From: Nocardioides jiangxiensis
Lineage (GTDB): Bacteria; Actinomycetota; Actinomycetes; Propionibacteriales; Nocardioidaceae
Length of the DNA stretch: 64,000 nucleotides
Assembly: GCF_030580915.1 (NCBI RefSeq)
Contig: NZ_JAUQTA010000001.1
Location: 1,984,001 to 2,048,000, forward strand
Reading direction: 5' to 3'
How positions within the stretch are numbered: position 1 is the stretch's first letter; every line of letters begins with the position of its first letter. Positions 18,470 through 26,304 of this stretch are shown one piece after another. The position numbers and the translations under genes are program-made. A model generated the notes under the pieces. The model worked only from the letters and a program-made list of their open reading frames with translations. It searched no databases and was not told the DNA's origin.

Positions 18470-19915
18470 GTGCTGACTCGTGGCCTCGCCGGTTCCGTCC
18501 TGGTCCTCATCGGAGGGCTGGTGGTGTCGACCCTGCCCGACTCCAGCTTCCTGCTCGACAGCGAGCAGGTCGTGGCGCTCCGGACCCACCCTGCCGGCCG
18601 CATGCTGGGCCTCGCCGTGGTGCTCGCCGGTCTCGGCATGCTCGCGGCGGCCTGGCTGTCGCTGTGCCGCTCGCTGGCGCGCAGCGACCGGCCAGGCGGC
18701 CTCGAGCTGGTCCGGCAGGCGACGGTGCTCTGGGCGCTGCCCCTGCTGGTCGCGCCGCCGCTGTTCTCCCGCGACGGCTGGAGCTACGCCGCACAGGGCA
18801 CGATGACGCGCCTCGGCATCTCCCCCTACGAGCACGGCCCCGGGGTGCTCGCGGGGCCCATCGTGGAGGCGGTCGACCCCCGCTGGATGGAGACGCTGAC
18901 GCCGTACGGCCCGCTGCCGCTGATCCTGGGCGACCTCTCCTCGCGCCTCACCACCAACCCGTGGGCGCTGGTCATCTGCGACCGGGTGGTGGCACTGGCC
19001 GGCCTCGCGCTCATCGCCTGGGCCGTGCCGCGGCTCGCGGCGTGGTCCGGTGTGCGTCCGGCCCTGGCTTCCGCGGTGGCCATCGCCTCGCCGCTGATGA
19101 TCGCTAACGGCGTCGGCGGGCTCCACAACGACCTGCTCATGGTCGGGCTGATGGCCGCTGCCCTGGTCGTCGGCATCGAGCGCGGCTGGCTGTGGGGCGC
19201 GGTCGTCGGAGGTCTCGCCGCGAGCGTCAAGGTGCCCGGCGGCCTGGTCTGCATCCCGATCGTGCTCGCCTCCCTCCCCGCCGGAGCCCCGCTCCTGGAG
19301 CGGGTGAAGCGCCTCGGTCTGGCGGGCGCCGTCGCTGGATCCGTCCTCGCAGCGGTCGGCTTCGCGTGGGGGCTCGGGCTCGGCTGGGTCAGCGCCCTGT
19401 CCGTGCCGGGCACGGTCTACACGCCGCTGTCGCCGCCGACGTTCGTCGGGGGGATCTTCGACCAGATCGGCCACCTCGTCGGCATGGAGCTGGAGGAGCA
19501 CACGTTCGCCGACGCCTTCCGCAAGGTCGCCTCCCTGCTGTCGCTGGTCCTGGTCGGAGCGGTCGCCCTCCGCTGGCCCACGGGCAGCCGGCTGCGGGCG
19601 CTCGAGGGCACCGCGCTCCTCGTCGGCGGTTTCCTGCTGACCTTGCCCGTCGTCCACATCTGGTACCTGATGTGGGTGGTCCCGTTCCTGGCCGCGATGC
19701 GGCTCCCGCGCGCTGCCTCGGTCGTCTTCGTCGCGGTCTCGGTCGTCGGTGGCATGGTCGCCCCGCTCGACTCCTCCCTCCACGGCGCCTGGATCCTGAT
19801 CATCATGGGCTCGATGTACGTCGCGCTCGCGACGGCGGTCCTGATGCTGTCGCGCTTCGGTCGCGAGCGCGTCCGGCACATCGCCGAGGTGGAGTGGCTC
19901 CCGGCTGTTCGCTGA
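18470..19915 (+). CDS. MptB-like mannosyltransferase, copy 2
   Basis: Paralogue of the gene at 16923, 481 residues, sharing FSRDGWSYAAQGTMTRLGIS, PYEHGPGVL, LTPYGPLPLILGDL and GVGGLHNDLLMVGLM. Start GTG 18470 is preferred because VLTRGLAGSVLVLIGG aligns with the N-terminus of copy 1, and TACGGT lies 7 bases upstream exactly as in copy 1. An alternative GTG at 18398 overlaps the previous stop but adds a non-homologous leader. The two copies diverge most in the C-terminal loops, so acceptor or linkage specificity may differ. Confidence 0.84.
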   Translation: MLTRGLAGSVLVLIGGLVVSTLPDSSFLLDSEQVVALRTHPAGRMLGLAVVLAGLGMLAAAWLSLCRSLARSDRPGGLELVRQATVLWALPLLVAPPLFSRDGWSYAAQGTMTRLGISPYEHGPGVLAGPIVEAVDPRWMETLTPYGPLPLILGDLSSRLTTNPWALVICDRVVALAGLALIAWAVPRLAAWSGVRPALASAVAIASPLMIANGVGGLHNDLLMVGLMAAALVVGIERGWLWGAVVGGLAASVKVPGGLVCIPIVLASLPAGAPLLERVKRLGLAGAVAGSVLAAVGFAWGLGLGWVSALSVPGTVYTPLSPPTFVGGIFDQIGHLVGMELEEHTFADAFRKVASLLSLVLVGAVALRWPTGSRLRALEGTALLVGGFLLTLPVVHIWYLMWVVPFLAAMRLPRAASVVFVAVSVVGGMVAPLDSSLHGAWILIIMGSMYVALATAVLMLSRFGRERVRHIAEVEWLPAVR

Positions 19916-20012
19916 TCACGCCGGGGTCACGGCGCACCCCTGAAGGGATCCGGACAGCACGGTTCGGTCACGGCCCTTCCGCAGGACCCCCGACCTGAGC
20001 ATGCTGGCTCCC

Positions 20013-21125
20013 ATGAGGGTGGGAGTTCCCAAGGAGATCAAGAACCACGAGTACCGCGTCGCCATCACCCCGGTCGGGGTGACCGAGCTGGTCGCACACG
20101 GTCACACGGTGGTCGTCGAACGCGGTGCGGGCCTCGGCAGCGCCATCCCCGACGAGGAGTACGCCGCGGCAGGCGCGACGCTCGGCTCGGTCGACGACGC
20201 CTGGGCCGCCGACATGGTGCTCAAGGTGAAGGAGCCGGTCGAGGCGGAGTACCCGCGCCTGCGGGAGGGACTGGTGCTCTTCACCTACCTGCACCTGGCC
20301 GCCGACCGGCCGCTGACGGTCGAGCTCGTGGAGCGGGGCGTGACCGCGATCGCCTACGAGACCGTCCAGCTGCCCTCCGGCGCGCTGCCGCTGCTCTACC
20401 CGATGTCGGAGGTGGCCGGCTGCCTCGCGCCGCAGGTCGGCGCGCACGCGCTGATGAAGGCGCAGGGCGGGCGCGGGGTGCTGATGGGCGGTGTCGGTGG
20501 CGTCGCGCAGGCCAAGGTGGTGATCCTCGGTGCGGGCGTCTCGGGCCAGAACGCCGCCAACATCGCCCTCGGCATGGGAGCCGACGTCACGCTGATCGAC
20601 ACCGACCTGGACAAGCTCCGGATGTCGTTCTGGCGCTACAACAACCGCGTGCACGGGCTCGCCTCGTCGCGCCTGGTCATCGAGGAGCAGGTGCGCGAGG
20701 CCGACATGGTCATCGGTGCCGTGCTGATTCCCGGAGCCGCGGCCCCGAAGCTGGTCACCAACGCCCTCGTCGCGCAGATGAAGCCCGGCTCGGTGCTGGT
20801 CGACATCGCCATCGACCAGGGCGGCTGCTTCGAGGACTCCCACCCCACGACCCACGCCGACCCGACGTTCCAGGTGCACGGGTCGATCTTCTACTGCGTG
20901 GCCAACATGCCCGGGGCGGTGCCGCGCACCTCGACGTACGCGCTGACCAACGTCACCCTGCCGTACGCCGTCGCGCTCGCCGACCGCGGGTGGCAGGCGG
21001 CCTGCCTCGCCGACGCCGCGTTGGCGAAGGGCCTCAACACCCACGGGGGAGCCCTCGTCTACACGCCGGTCGCCGAGGCTCACGGGCTGGACTCGACGCC
21101 GCTGGCGGCGGTGCTGGAGGGCTGA
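20013..21125 (+). CDS. ald: Alanine dehydrogenase
   Basis: NAD-dependent L-alanine dehydrogenase (pyruvate + ammonia + NADH to alanine). 370 residues from MRVGVPKEIKNHEYRVAITP, matching family length. Substrate residues Arg15, Lys73 in LKVKEP and His94 in TYLHLAAD are in place, as is the Rossmann fingerprint VVILGAGVSGQNAA. It lies just before the guanidine operon, whose end product is ammonia. Co-regulation is not shown, since the riboswitch lies downstream of this gene. ATG 20001 is an alternative start. Confidence 0.96.
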   Translation: MRVGVPKEIKNHEYRVAITPVGVTELVAHGHTVVVERGAGLGSAIPDEEYAAAGATLGSVDDAWAADMVLKVKEPVEAEYPRLREGLVLFTYLHLAADRPLTVELVERGVTAIAYETVQLPSGALPLLYPMSEVAGCLAPQVGAHALMKAQGGRGVLMGGVGGVAQAKVVILGAGVSGQNAANIALGMGADVTLIDTDLDKLRMSFWRYNNRVHGLASSRLVIEEQVREADMVIGAVLIPGAAAPKLVTNALVAQMKPGSVLVDIAIDQGGCFEDSHPTTHADPTFQVHGSIFYCVANMPGAVPRTSTYALTNVTLPYAVALADRGWQAACLADAALAKGLNTHGGALVYTPVAEAHGLDSTPLAAVLEG

Positions 21126-21221
21126 CCGGCCGGGCCGGCGTTCACACACTTGTTACCGCGAGGGCGACACGGCGGAAACGCCCGGCCGATGGAGTAGTCC
21201 ATGACCCGCTACCGAGCGGGG

Positions 21222-21340
21222 CGCCCCTAGGGTTCCGCTTCCCGTGCACACGCTGCCACGGGAGGGCCTGGTCCGAGAGGGGAGGCGGAGGGACGACGGT
21301 GTCGCTCCGCTCCACGGCGGGATAAAAGCCCGGGAGGCCG
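21222..21340 (+). promoter_or_regulatory. Guanidine-I riboswitch (ykkC class)
   Basis: The leader contains, in order, the conserved ykkC elements CTAGGGTTCCG (21227-21237), GGTCCGAGAGG (21270-21280), ACGACGGTGTCG, and CACGGCGGGATAAAAGCCCG (from 21313) continuing into GGAGG. The stem CTTCCCGTG/CACGGGAGG lies between the first two elements. Guanidine-I aptamers bind free guanidinium and switch on genes for guanidine export or breakdown. Every gene downstream to 27917 fits the breakdown pathway. Boundaries are approximate; no covariance search was run. Confidence 0.93.
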
Positions 21341-21385
21341 AATGGCCCCGGCTGCCGTGCGCCCAGTCAGGCGTCGCGGTGTCGG

Positions 21386-21403
21386 GCCTACCGTTTCGGA
21401 GGC
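21386..21403 (+). promoter_or_regulatory. Shine-Dalgarno sequestering hairpin, possible expression platform
   Basis: GCCT-(A)-CCG (21386-21393) pairs with CGGAGGC (21397-21403) around a TTT loop. The right arm contains the GGAGG ribosome-binding site of the permease, 6 bases before its TTG start. Placed 46 bases after the riboswitch aptamer, it could block translation when guanidine is absent. No intrinsic terminator is seen between aptamer and start, which favours translational control. Confidence 0.5.
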
Positions 21404-21408
21404 ACCTC

Positions 21409-22965
21409 TTGTCCACCCATCTCGCAACCCCCGGCGCTGACGCGCTCAGCGCGACCGATCTCCACAGCTTCGGCTACACCCAGCAGCTGGCCCGGCGCGT
21501 CGGCAGCTACGCGTCGTTCGCGGCCGGCTTCTCGTTCGTGTCGATCCTGACCACCGTCTTCCAGCTCTTCGGCCTCGGCTACAGCTTCGGCGGCACGGCG
21601 TTCTTCTGGACCTGGCCCGCCGTCTTCGCGGGCCAGATCCTGGTCGCGCTCTGCTTCGCGGAGCTGGCTGCGCGCTACCCGCTCTCCGGCGCGATCTTCC
21701 AGTGGTCGCGTCGCCTCGGCGGCTCGGTCCTCGGCTGGTTCGCCGGCTGGACCATGATCGTCGCCCAGATCATCACCGTCGCTGCGGCCGCGATCGCGCT
21801 CCAGGTCGTGCTGCCGGCGGTGTGGGCCGGGTTCCAGGTGATCGGCACCGACCCGTCGGTCTTCTCCGCCGACGGTGCCGCCAACGCGGTCTTCCTCGGC
21901 TGCGTGCTGCTGGCCGCCACGACGACGCTCAACGCGCTGTCCGTGCACATCACCGCGGTGGTCAACTCGGTCGGCGTCACCTGCGAGCTGATCGGTGTCG
22001 CGCTGCTCGCCGTCCTCCTCTTCGGGCACGCCGAGCGCGGTCCGTCGGTGGTCCTGCACCACACCAACCTCGACGCCTCGACCGGGTACGTCGTCCCGCT
22101 GCTGATCTCGTCCCTGATGGCGGCCTACGTCCTCGTCGGCTTCGACTCCGCCGGCGAGCTGGCCGAGGAGACCCACAAGCCGCGCGCCACGACGCCACGC
22201 ACCATCCTGCGCGCGGTCGTCGCCTCCGGCATCGGTGGCGCGTTCCTGCTCCTCGCCGCCCTGATGGCCGCTCCCAGCCTCGCCGCCGACGACCTCGGGT
22301 TCGGTGGCCTGCCCTACGTCCTGACCAGCCAGCTCGGCACCTTCTGGGGCAAGCTGCTGCTCGTCGACGTCGCGCTCGCGGTCTGCGTGTGCACGCTCGC
22401 CATCCAGACGGCCGCGGCCCGGATGATCTTCTCGATGTCGCGCGACGACGTGCTGCCGTTCTCCTCGGCCCTGCGCACGGTCTCGCCCCGCACCGGCACC
22501 CCGGTGCTCGCGACGGTCGTGCCGGGTGTCGGCGCCGCGCTCTGCCTGCTGGTCAACGTCAAGAACGCCGGCCTGTTCCTCGGCCTGTGCAGCGTCTGCA
22601 TCATGCTCATGTACATCGCCTACCTCGCCGTCACCGGCTCGATGCTCGTGCAGCGCCTGCGCGGCACCCTGGAGACCGGAGGTACCGACGAGAACGGCAA
22701 GCCGCTCTTCTCCATGGGTTCCAGGGTCGGCCTCGTCGTCAACGTGCTCGCGGTCGCCTACGGCGTCTTCATGGCGGTCAACCTCGGGCTGCCGCGCGCG
22801 GAGGTCTACGACCCGGCCGGTGACGGCTGGTACCTCCACTACCTCCCGCTGATCACCCTCGCGGTCACCTTCGGCGGCGGTGCGCTCGCGTACGCCGCGA
22901 AGCGGGCCGATTACCACGCCTCCGTGACGGTTCCGTTCGGTGCGCTCGAGGGGGAGGGTGCGTGA
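21409..22965 (+). CDS. APC-family permease of the guanidine operon
   Basis: Amino acid-polyamine-organocation permease, 518 residues and about 12 helices, of the 'urea carboxylase system permease' type. Typical blocks are ELAARYPLSGAIFQWSRRLG, GFDSAGELAEETHKPRATTP and SMSRDDVLPFS. The start is taken as TTG 21409 because GGAGG lies 6 bases upstream, the following residues match the usual N-terminus (SFGYTQQLARRVG), and upstream in-frame codons fall inside the riboswitch. Likely role: import of guanidine or a guanidine-yielding compound. The stop overlaps the next gene. Confidence 0.88.
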   Translation: MSTHLATPGADALSATDLHSFGYTQQLARRVGSYASFAAGFSFVSILTTVFQLFGLGYSFGGTAFFWTWPAVFAGQILVALCFAELAARYPLSGAIFQWSRRLGGSVLGWFAGWTMIVAQIITVAAAAIALQVVLPAVWAGFQVIGTDPSVFSADGAANAVFLGCVLLAATTTLNALSVHITAVVNSVGVTCELIGVALLAVLLFGHAERGPSVVLHHTNLDASTGYVVPLLISSLMAAYVLVGFDSAGELAEETHKPRATTPRTILRAVVASGIGGAFLLLAALMAAPSLAADDLGFGGLPYVLTSQLGTFWGKLLLVDVALAVCVCTLAIQTAAARMIFSMSRDDVLPFSSALRTVSPRTGTPVLATVVPGVGAALCLLVNVKNAGLFLGLCSVCIMLMYIAYLAVTGSMLVQRLRGTLETGGTDENGKPLFSMGSRVGLVVNVLAVAYGVFMAVNLGLPRAEVYDPAGDGWYLHYLPLITLAVTFGGGALAYAAKRADYHASVTVPFGALEGEGA

Positions 22966-23660
22966 TGGCGCTCTACTCCCACGAGATCCCCGGCGGAGCC
23001 GCCTGGTCGACGCCGGTGACGGCGGGCCGGCTGGTCACGCTCACCGCGCTCGGCGACGACGCCAACTGCAGCGTGCTCCTGGTGGCGGCCGACCGGGTGG
23101 ACCGGATGAACATCCCCGACACCCTGAAGGCGCAGATGTCGGCGCGGATCCTCCCGCCGATGGTGCTCATGTCCGACCGGGGCCTGGCTCTCGCGTCCGT
23201 GGTCGCCTCGACCCTGGACTGGCACGACTGCCTCGGCGGCTTCGGCCACGACGCCCACCTGGCCCGCTTCGGCCCCACCAGCTACCAGGTGGACCGCAAC
23301 GCCTGGCGCCGCTCGGCGCACACCGGCCTGGTCAGCGAGCTCACCAAGCACGGTCTCGGCGAGCGCGACCTGCACGCTCCGGTCAACTTCTTCAGCCGCG
23401 TGGCCATCGGCGAGGACGGCTCCTCGCTCAGCTTCGTCCCCGGACACGCCACCGCCGGTGACAGCGTCACCCTGCGCACCGAACAGGACCTCCTGCTGGT
23501 GCTGAGCACGGCGCTGCACCCGATGTCGACGGCGGACACACCCGCAGGGGTGCGGGTGAGCGTCGACGTCGCGCCGCCTGCGGGCGCTGATGACGCCTCC
23601 TACACCTTCCGGGCGGAGTCGGCCCGCGCCCTGGAGATGACGCGGAGGGCAGTGGCATGA
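22965..23660 (+). CDS. cgdA: Carboxyguanidine deiminase subunit A (urea carboxylase-associated protein 1)
   Basis: DUF1989-type protein of 231 residues, family once named urea amidolyase-associated protein 1. Signatures: IPGGAAWSTPVTAGRLVTLT, DDANCSVLLVAADRVDRMNIPDTLKAQ, and DWHDCLGGFG. Together with CgdB it forms a heteromer that deiminates carboxyguanidine to allophanate and ammonia. The ATG at 22965 has a purine-rich GAGGGGGAGGG site upstream and overlaps the permease stop. A GTG three bases earlier is an alternative. Confidence 0.9.
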   Translation: MALYSHEIPGGAAWSTPVTAGRLVTLTALGDDANCSVLLVAADRVDRMNIPDTLKAQMSARILPPMVLMSDRGLALASVVASTLDWHDCLGGFGHDAHLARFGPTSYQVDRNAWRRSAHTGLVSELTKHGLGERDLHAPVNFFSRVAIGEDGSSLSFVPGHATAGDSVTLRTEQDLLLVLSTALHPMSTADTPAGVRVSVDVAPPAGADDASYTFRAESARALEMTRRAVA

Positions 23661-24295
23661 CCGCGCTCGACTCCAGCCCGACCGTCGAGGTCGGGCCCGT
23701 CCTCGACGCCACCATCGGGGCGGGTGACGGCGCCCTGGTGCGGGTGCCGGCCGGCGGCCGCCTGCGGATCGTCGACCTCTTCGGCAACCAGGCGGCGGAC
23801 ACGCTGCTCTACGACGCGGCCGACATCGACAACCGCTACTCCGCCTTCGACACGATCCGCGAGCAGGGTGCCGTCTTCCTGACCACCGGGTCCCGGCTCC
23901 TCTCGACGCGGCTCGACGAGCTCGCGGTGATCACCGACGACACGGTGGGTCGCCACGACACGATCGGGGGTGCCTGCGCCCAGGAGAGCAACGTGGTCCG
24001 CTACGGCGAGCACGTCCGGCACCAGCACGCCTGCCGCCAGACCTTCCTGGCGTACGGCGCGGCGGCCGGCATCGGGCAGCGCGAGCTCGGCCACAACATC
24101 AACTTCTTCATGAACGTGCCGGTCACCTCCGCCGGTGGCCTGCAGTTCGACGACGGCCTCTCCGCCCCCGGGAAGTACGTCGAGCTGACCGCGAGCCGCG
24201 ACATCCTGGTGCTGCTCTCCAACTGCCCGCAGCTCAACAACCCGTGCAACGGCTGGGACCCGACCCCGCTCCAGCTGCAGGGGTGGTGGTCCTGA
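23657..24295 (+). CDS. cgdB: Carboxyguanidine deiminase subunit B (urea carboxylase-associated protein 2)
   Basis: Second DUF1989 subunit, 212 residues. Diagnostic stretches are RIVDLFGNQAADTLLYDA, the Cys/His-rich HDTIGGACAQESNVVRYG with nearby HQHACRQTFL, and NINFFMNVPV. The Cys and His residues are likely metal and active-site ligands, by family analogy. ATGA overlap with cgdA and an equal overlap with the next gene indicate coupled synthesis of the two subunits. Confidence 0.91.
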   Translation: MTALDSSPTVEVGPVLDATIGAGDGALVRVPAGGRLRIVDLFGNQAADTLLYDAADIDNRYSAFDTIREQGAVFLTTGSRLLSTRLDELAVITDDTVGRHDTIGGACAQESNVVRYGEHVRHQHACRQTFLAYGAAAGIGQRELGHNINFFMNVPVTSAGGLQFDDGLSAPGKYVELTASRDILVLLSNCPQLNNPCNGWDPTPLQLQGWWS

Positions 24296-26304
24296 TGCTG
24301 CACGCCGTGAAGTGCACCGTCGTCGACGCGGGCGCGCAGACCACCGTCCAGGACGCCACCGGCCGCTGCGGCTACTGGGACGTCGGGGTGCCGCCGTCGG
24401 GGGCCTTCGACGAGTTCACCTTCGCGCTGGTCAACGCCGCGGTCGGCAACCCGGACACCGCAGCCGGCCTGGAGTGCGTCGTGCGCGGGCCGGTGCTCAC
24501 CTTCGACGAGGACACCCTGGTCTGCGTCGGCGGCGGCCTCACCGAGGCGACCGTCGACGGGCGCCCGATCGCCAACGGCCAGCCGGTCCGGGTCCGTGCC
24601 GGTTCGACGCTCGACGTCGGCCCCGTCGACGGCCCGGGGATGCGGGGGTACGTCGCCGTGCAGGGCGGCATCGACGTGCCGCGGGTGCTGGGCAGCCGGG
24701 CGACCTTCATCCTCGGCGGCTTCGGCGGAGTCGAGGGGCGCCCGGTGGTGGCCGGCGACGTGCTGCCGCTGGGCCGCCGGGAGAACCTGGCCGCCCCCGG
24801 CAGCGTCGCAGAGCTCCTGCCCGTGCTCGGGCACGCCTGGGAGCTGCGGGTCATTCCGGGACCCCACGGTGCGCCCGAGCACCTCACGCCGGATGGCGTG
24901 GACGCCCTCTTCGAGGCTGACTGGCGCGTCGACCACCGGGCCGACCGGACCGGCGTCCGGCTCGTCGGCCCGACGCCCACGTGGGCGCGGACCGACGGCG
25001 GGGAGGCCGGCCTGCACCCGAGCAACGTCCATGACTCGGCCTACCCGGTGGGCGGGATCATGCTGTCGGGCGACACCCCGGTGATCGTCGGCAAGGACGG
25101 ACCGTCGCTGGGTGGCTTCGTCGTGCCGGCGGCCGTGATCGGCGCCGACCTCTGGAAGCTGGGCCAGCTCCGGCCCGGCGACGCGGTCCGGCTCGTGCCG
25201 GTGACCCCGGTGCACGCCGGGGCCGCGATGGCGGAGCGCCGCGACCTCCTCGATGCCGCGCGCGGGCTGTCCGACCGGCGGCCGCACGCGGCCCCGGTCA
25301 TGCTCGAGGCGGACGACGCGGAGCCCGCCGGCTCCAGGCGCCCGCCCGCGCTGGCCGACCGCCCCGCGAGCGACCACCACCCGGCGTACACGATCCGGAG
25401 GTCGGGGGACCGGCACCTGCTCGTCGAGGCCGGTCCGGCCTCGCTCGAGCTCACCGTCCGGGTCTGGGTCCACCTGCTCGCCGAGGCGCTGCGCGCGGAC
25501 GCGGTCGCCGGGGTGGTCGAGGTGGTCGAGGGGGTGCGCTCGGTGCTGGTCAAGGTCGACGACGCGGTCCTGGCGCTGCCGGCCCTGGCCTCGCGCCTGG
25601 TCGCTCTGGCGGCTGGGTTGCCCGATCCCGCGACCGTGGTGCTCGACGTCCGCGAGGTGACGCTGCCGATGGCGTTCGACCACCCGGAGGCCCACGAGGC
25701 GATGCGCCGCTACCAGACGGTCAACCCGACTGCGCCCTGGAACCCGGACAACGTCGAGTTCATCCGCCGCGTCAACGACCTCCCCCAGCGTGACGACGTC
25801 TTCGACGTGGTCACCGAGGCGACGTACCTCGTGGTCGGGCTCGGCGACGTCTACCTCGGCGCGCCCGTGGCGGTGCCGATCGACCCGCGCCACCGCCTGG
25901 TCACCACGAAGTACAACCCCGCTCGCACCTGGACGCCGCAGAACGCCGTGGGCATCGGCGGGATCTACCTCTGCATCTACGGGATGGAGGGTCCCGGCGG
26001 CTACCAGCTGGTCGGCCGCACCGTGCCGGTCTGGCGGCTGATCGCGGAGGACCCGGACCGGGACCCGAAGCCCTGGCTCCTCCGGCAGTTCGACCGGATC
26101 CGGTTCGTGCCGGTGAGCGCCGACGAGCTCGCGGTCCAGCGCGCCGAGATCACGGCAGGCCTGCGCGACCTCGACGTCCGGCCGGCGACCTTCTCGATCG
26201 CGGAGGTCGCCGCGCTCGAGGCGGGCGCGGCCGACGAGATCGCGCTGGTGCGTGCCCACCGACGGGCCGCCTTCGAGGCCGAGCGGGAGCGGTGGGTCTC
26301 ATGA
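24295..26304 (+). CDS. Guanidine (urea) carboxylase, carboxyltransferase domains only
   Basis: A 669-residue protein with an AHS2/KipA-type half (VVDAGAQTTVQDATGRCGYW at the start, PPSGAFDEFTFALVNAAVGN) followed from about residue 363 by an AHS1/KipI-type half (YTIRRSGDRHLLVEAG, NPDNVEFIRRVNDLP). AHS2-AHS1 is the order in the carboxyltransferase part of urea/guanidine carboxylase, opposite to the PxpB-PxpC order of 5-oxoprolinase. A full enzyme (about 1200 aa) also has an N-terminal biotin carboxylase and a C-terminal biotin carrier domain with an AMKM motif; neither is here. Clean one-base and four-base overlaps with its neighbours argue against a broken gene. It should carboxylate guanidine if the missing parts are supplied in trans. 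Confidence 0.82.
   Translation: MLHAVKCTVVDAGAQTTVQDATGRCGYWDVGVPPSGAFDEFTFALVNAAVGNPDTAAGLECVVRGPVLTFDEDTLVCVGGGLTEATVDGRPIANGQPVRVRAGSTLDVGPVDGPGMRGYVAVQGGIDVPRVLGSRATFILGGFGGVEGRPVVAGDVLPLGRRENLAAPGSVAELLPVLGHAWELRVIPGPHGAPEHLTPDGVDALFEADWRVDHRADRTGVRLVGPTPTWARTDGGEAGLHPSNVHDSAYPVGGIMLSGDTPVIVGKDGPSLGGFVVPAAVIGADLWKLGQLRPGDAVRLVPVTPVHAGAAMAERRDLLDAARGLSDRRPHAAPVMLEADDAEPAGSRRPPALADRPASDHHPAYTIRRSGDRHLLVEAGPASLELTVRVWVHLLAEALRADAVAGVVEVVEGVRSVLVKVDDAVLALPALASRLVALAAGLPDPATVVLDVREVTLPMAFDHPEAHEAMRRYQTVNPTAPWNPDNVEFIRRVNDLPQRDDVFDVVTEATYLVVGLGDVYLGAPVAVPIDPRHRLVTTKYNPARTWTPQNAVGIGGIYLCIYGMEGPGGYQLVGRTVPVWRLIAEDPDRDPKPWLLRQFDRIRFVPVSADELAVQRAEITAGLRDLDVRPATFSIAEVAALEAGAADEIALVRAHRRAAFEAERERWVS

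Noticed and set aside
21189..21202. ATGGAGTAGTCCAT inverted repeat upstream of the riboswitch as an operator
   Set aside because: Arms are only 5 bp, chance occurrence is likely, and no regulator gene lies nearby. The riboswitch already explains control.
24295..26304. 5-oxoprolinase PxpBC fusion
   Set aside because: Domain order is AHS2 then AHS1, the reverse of PxpB-PxpC, there is no PxpA (LamB/YcsF) gene nearby, and the operon context is guanidine.
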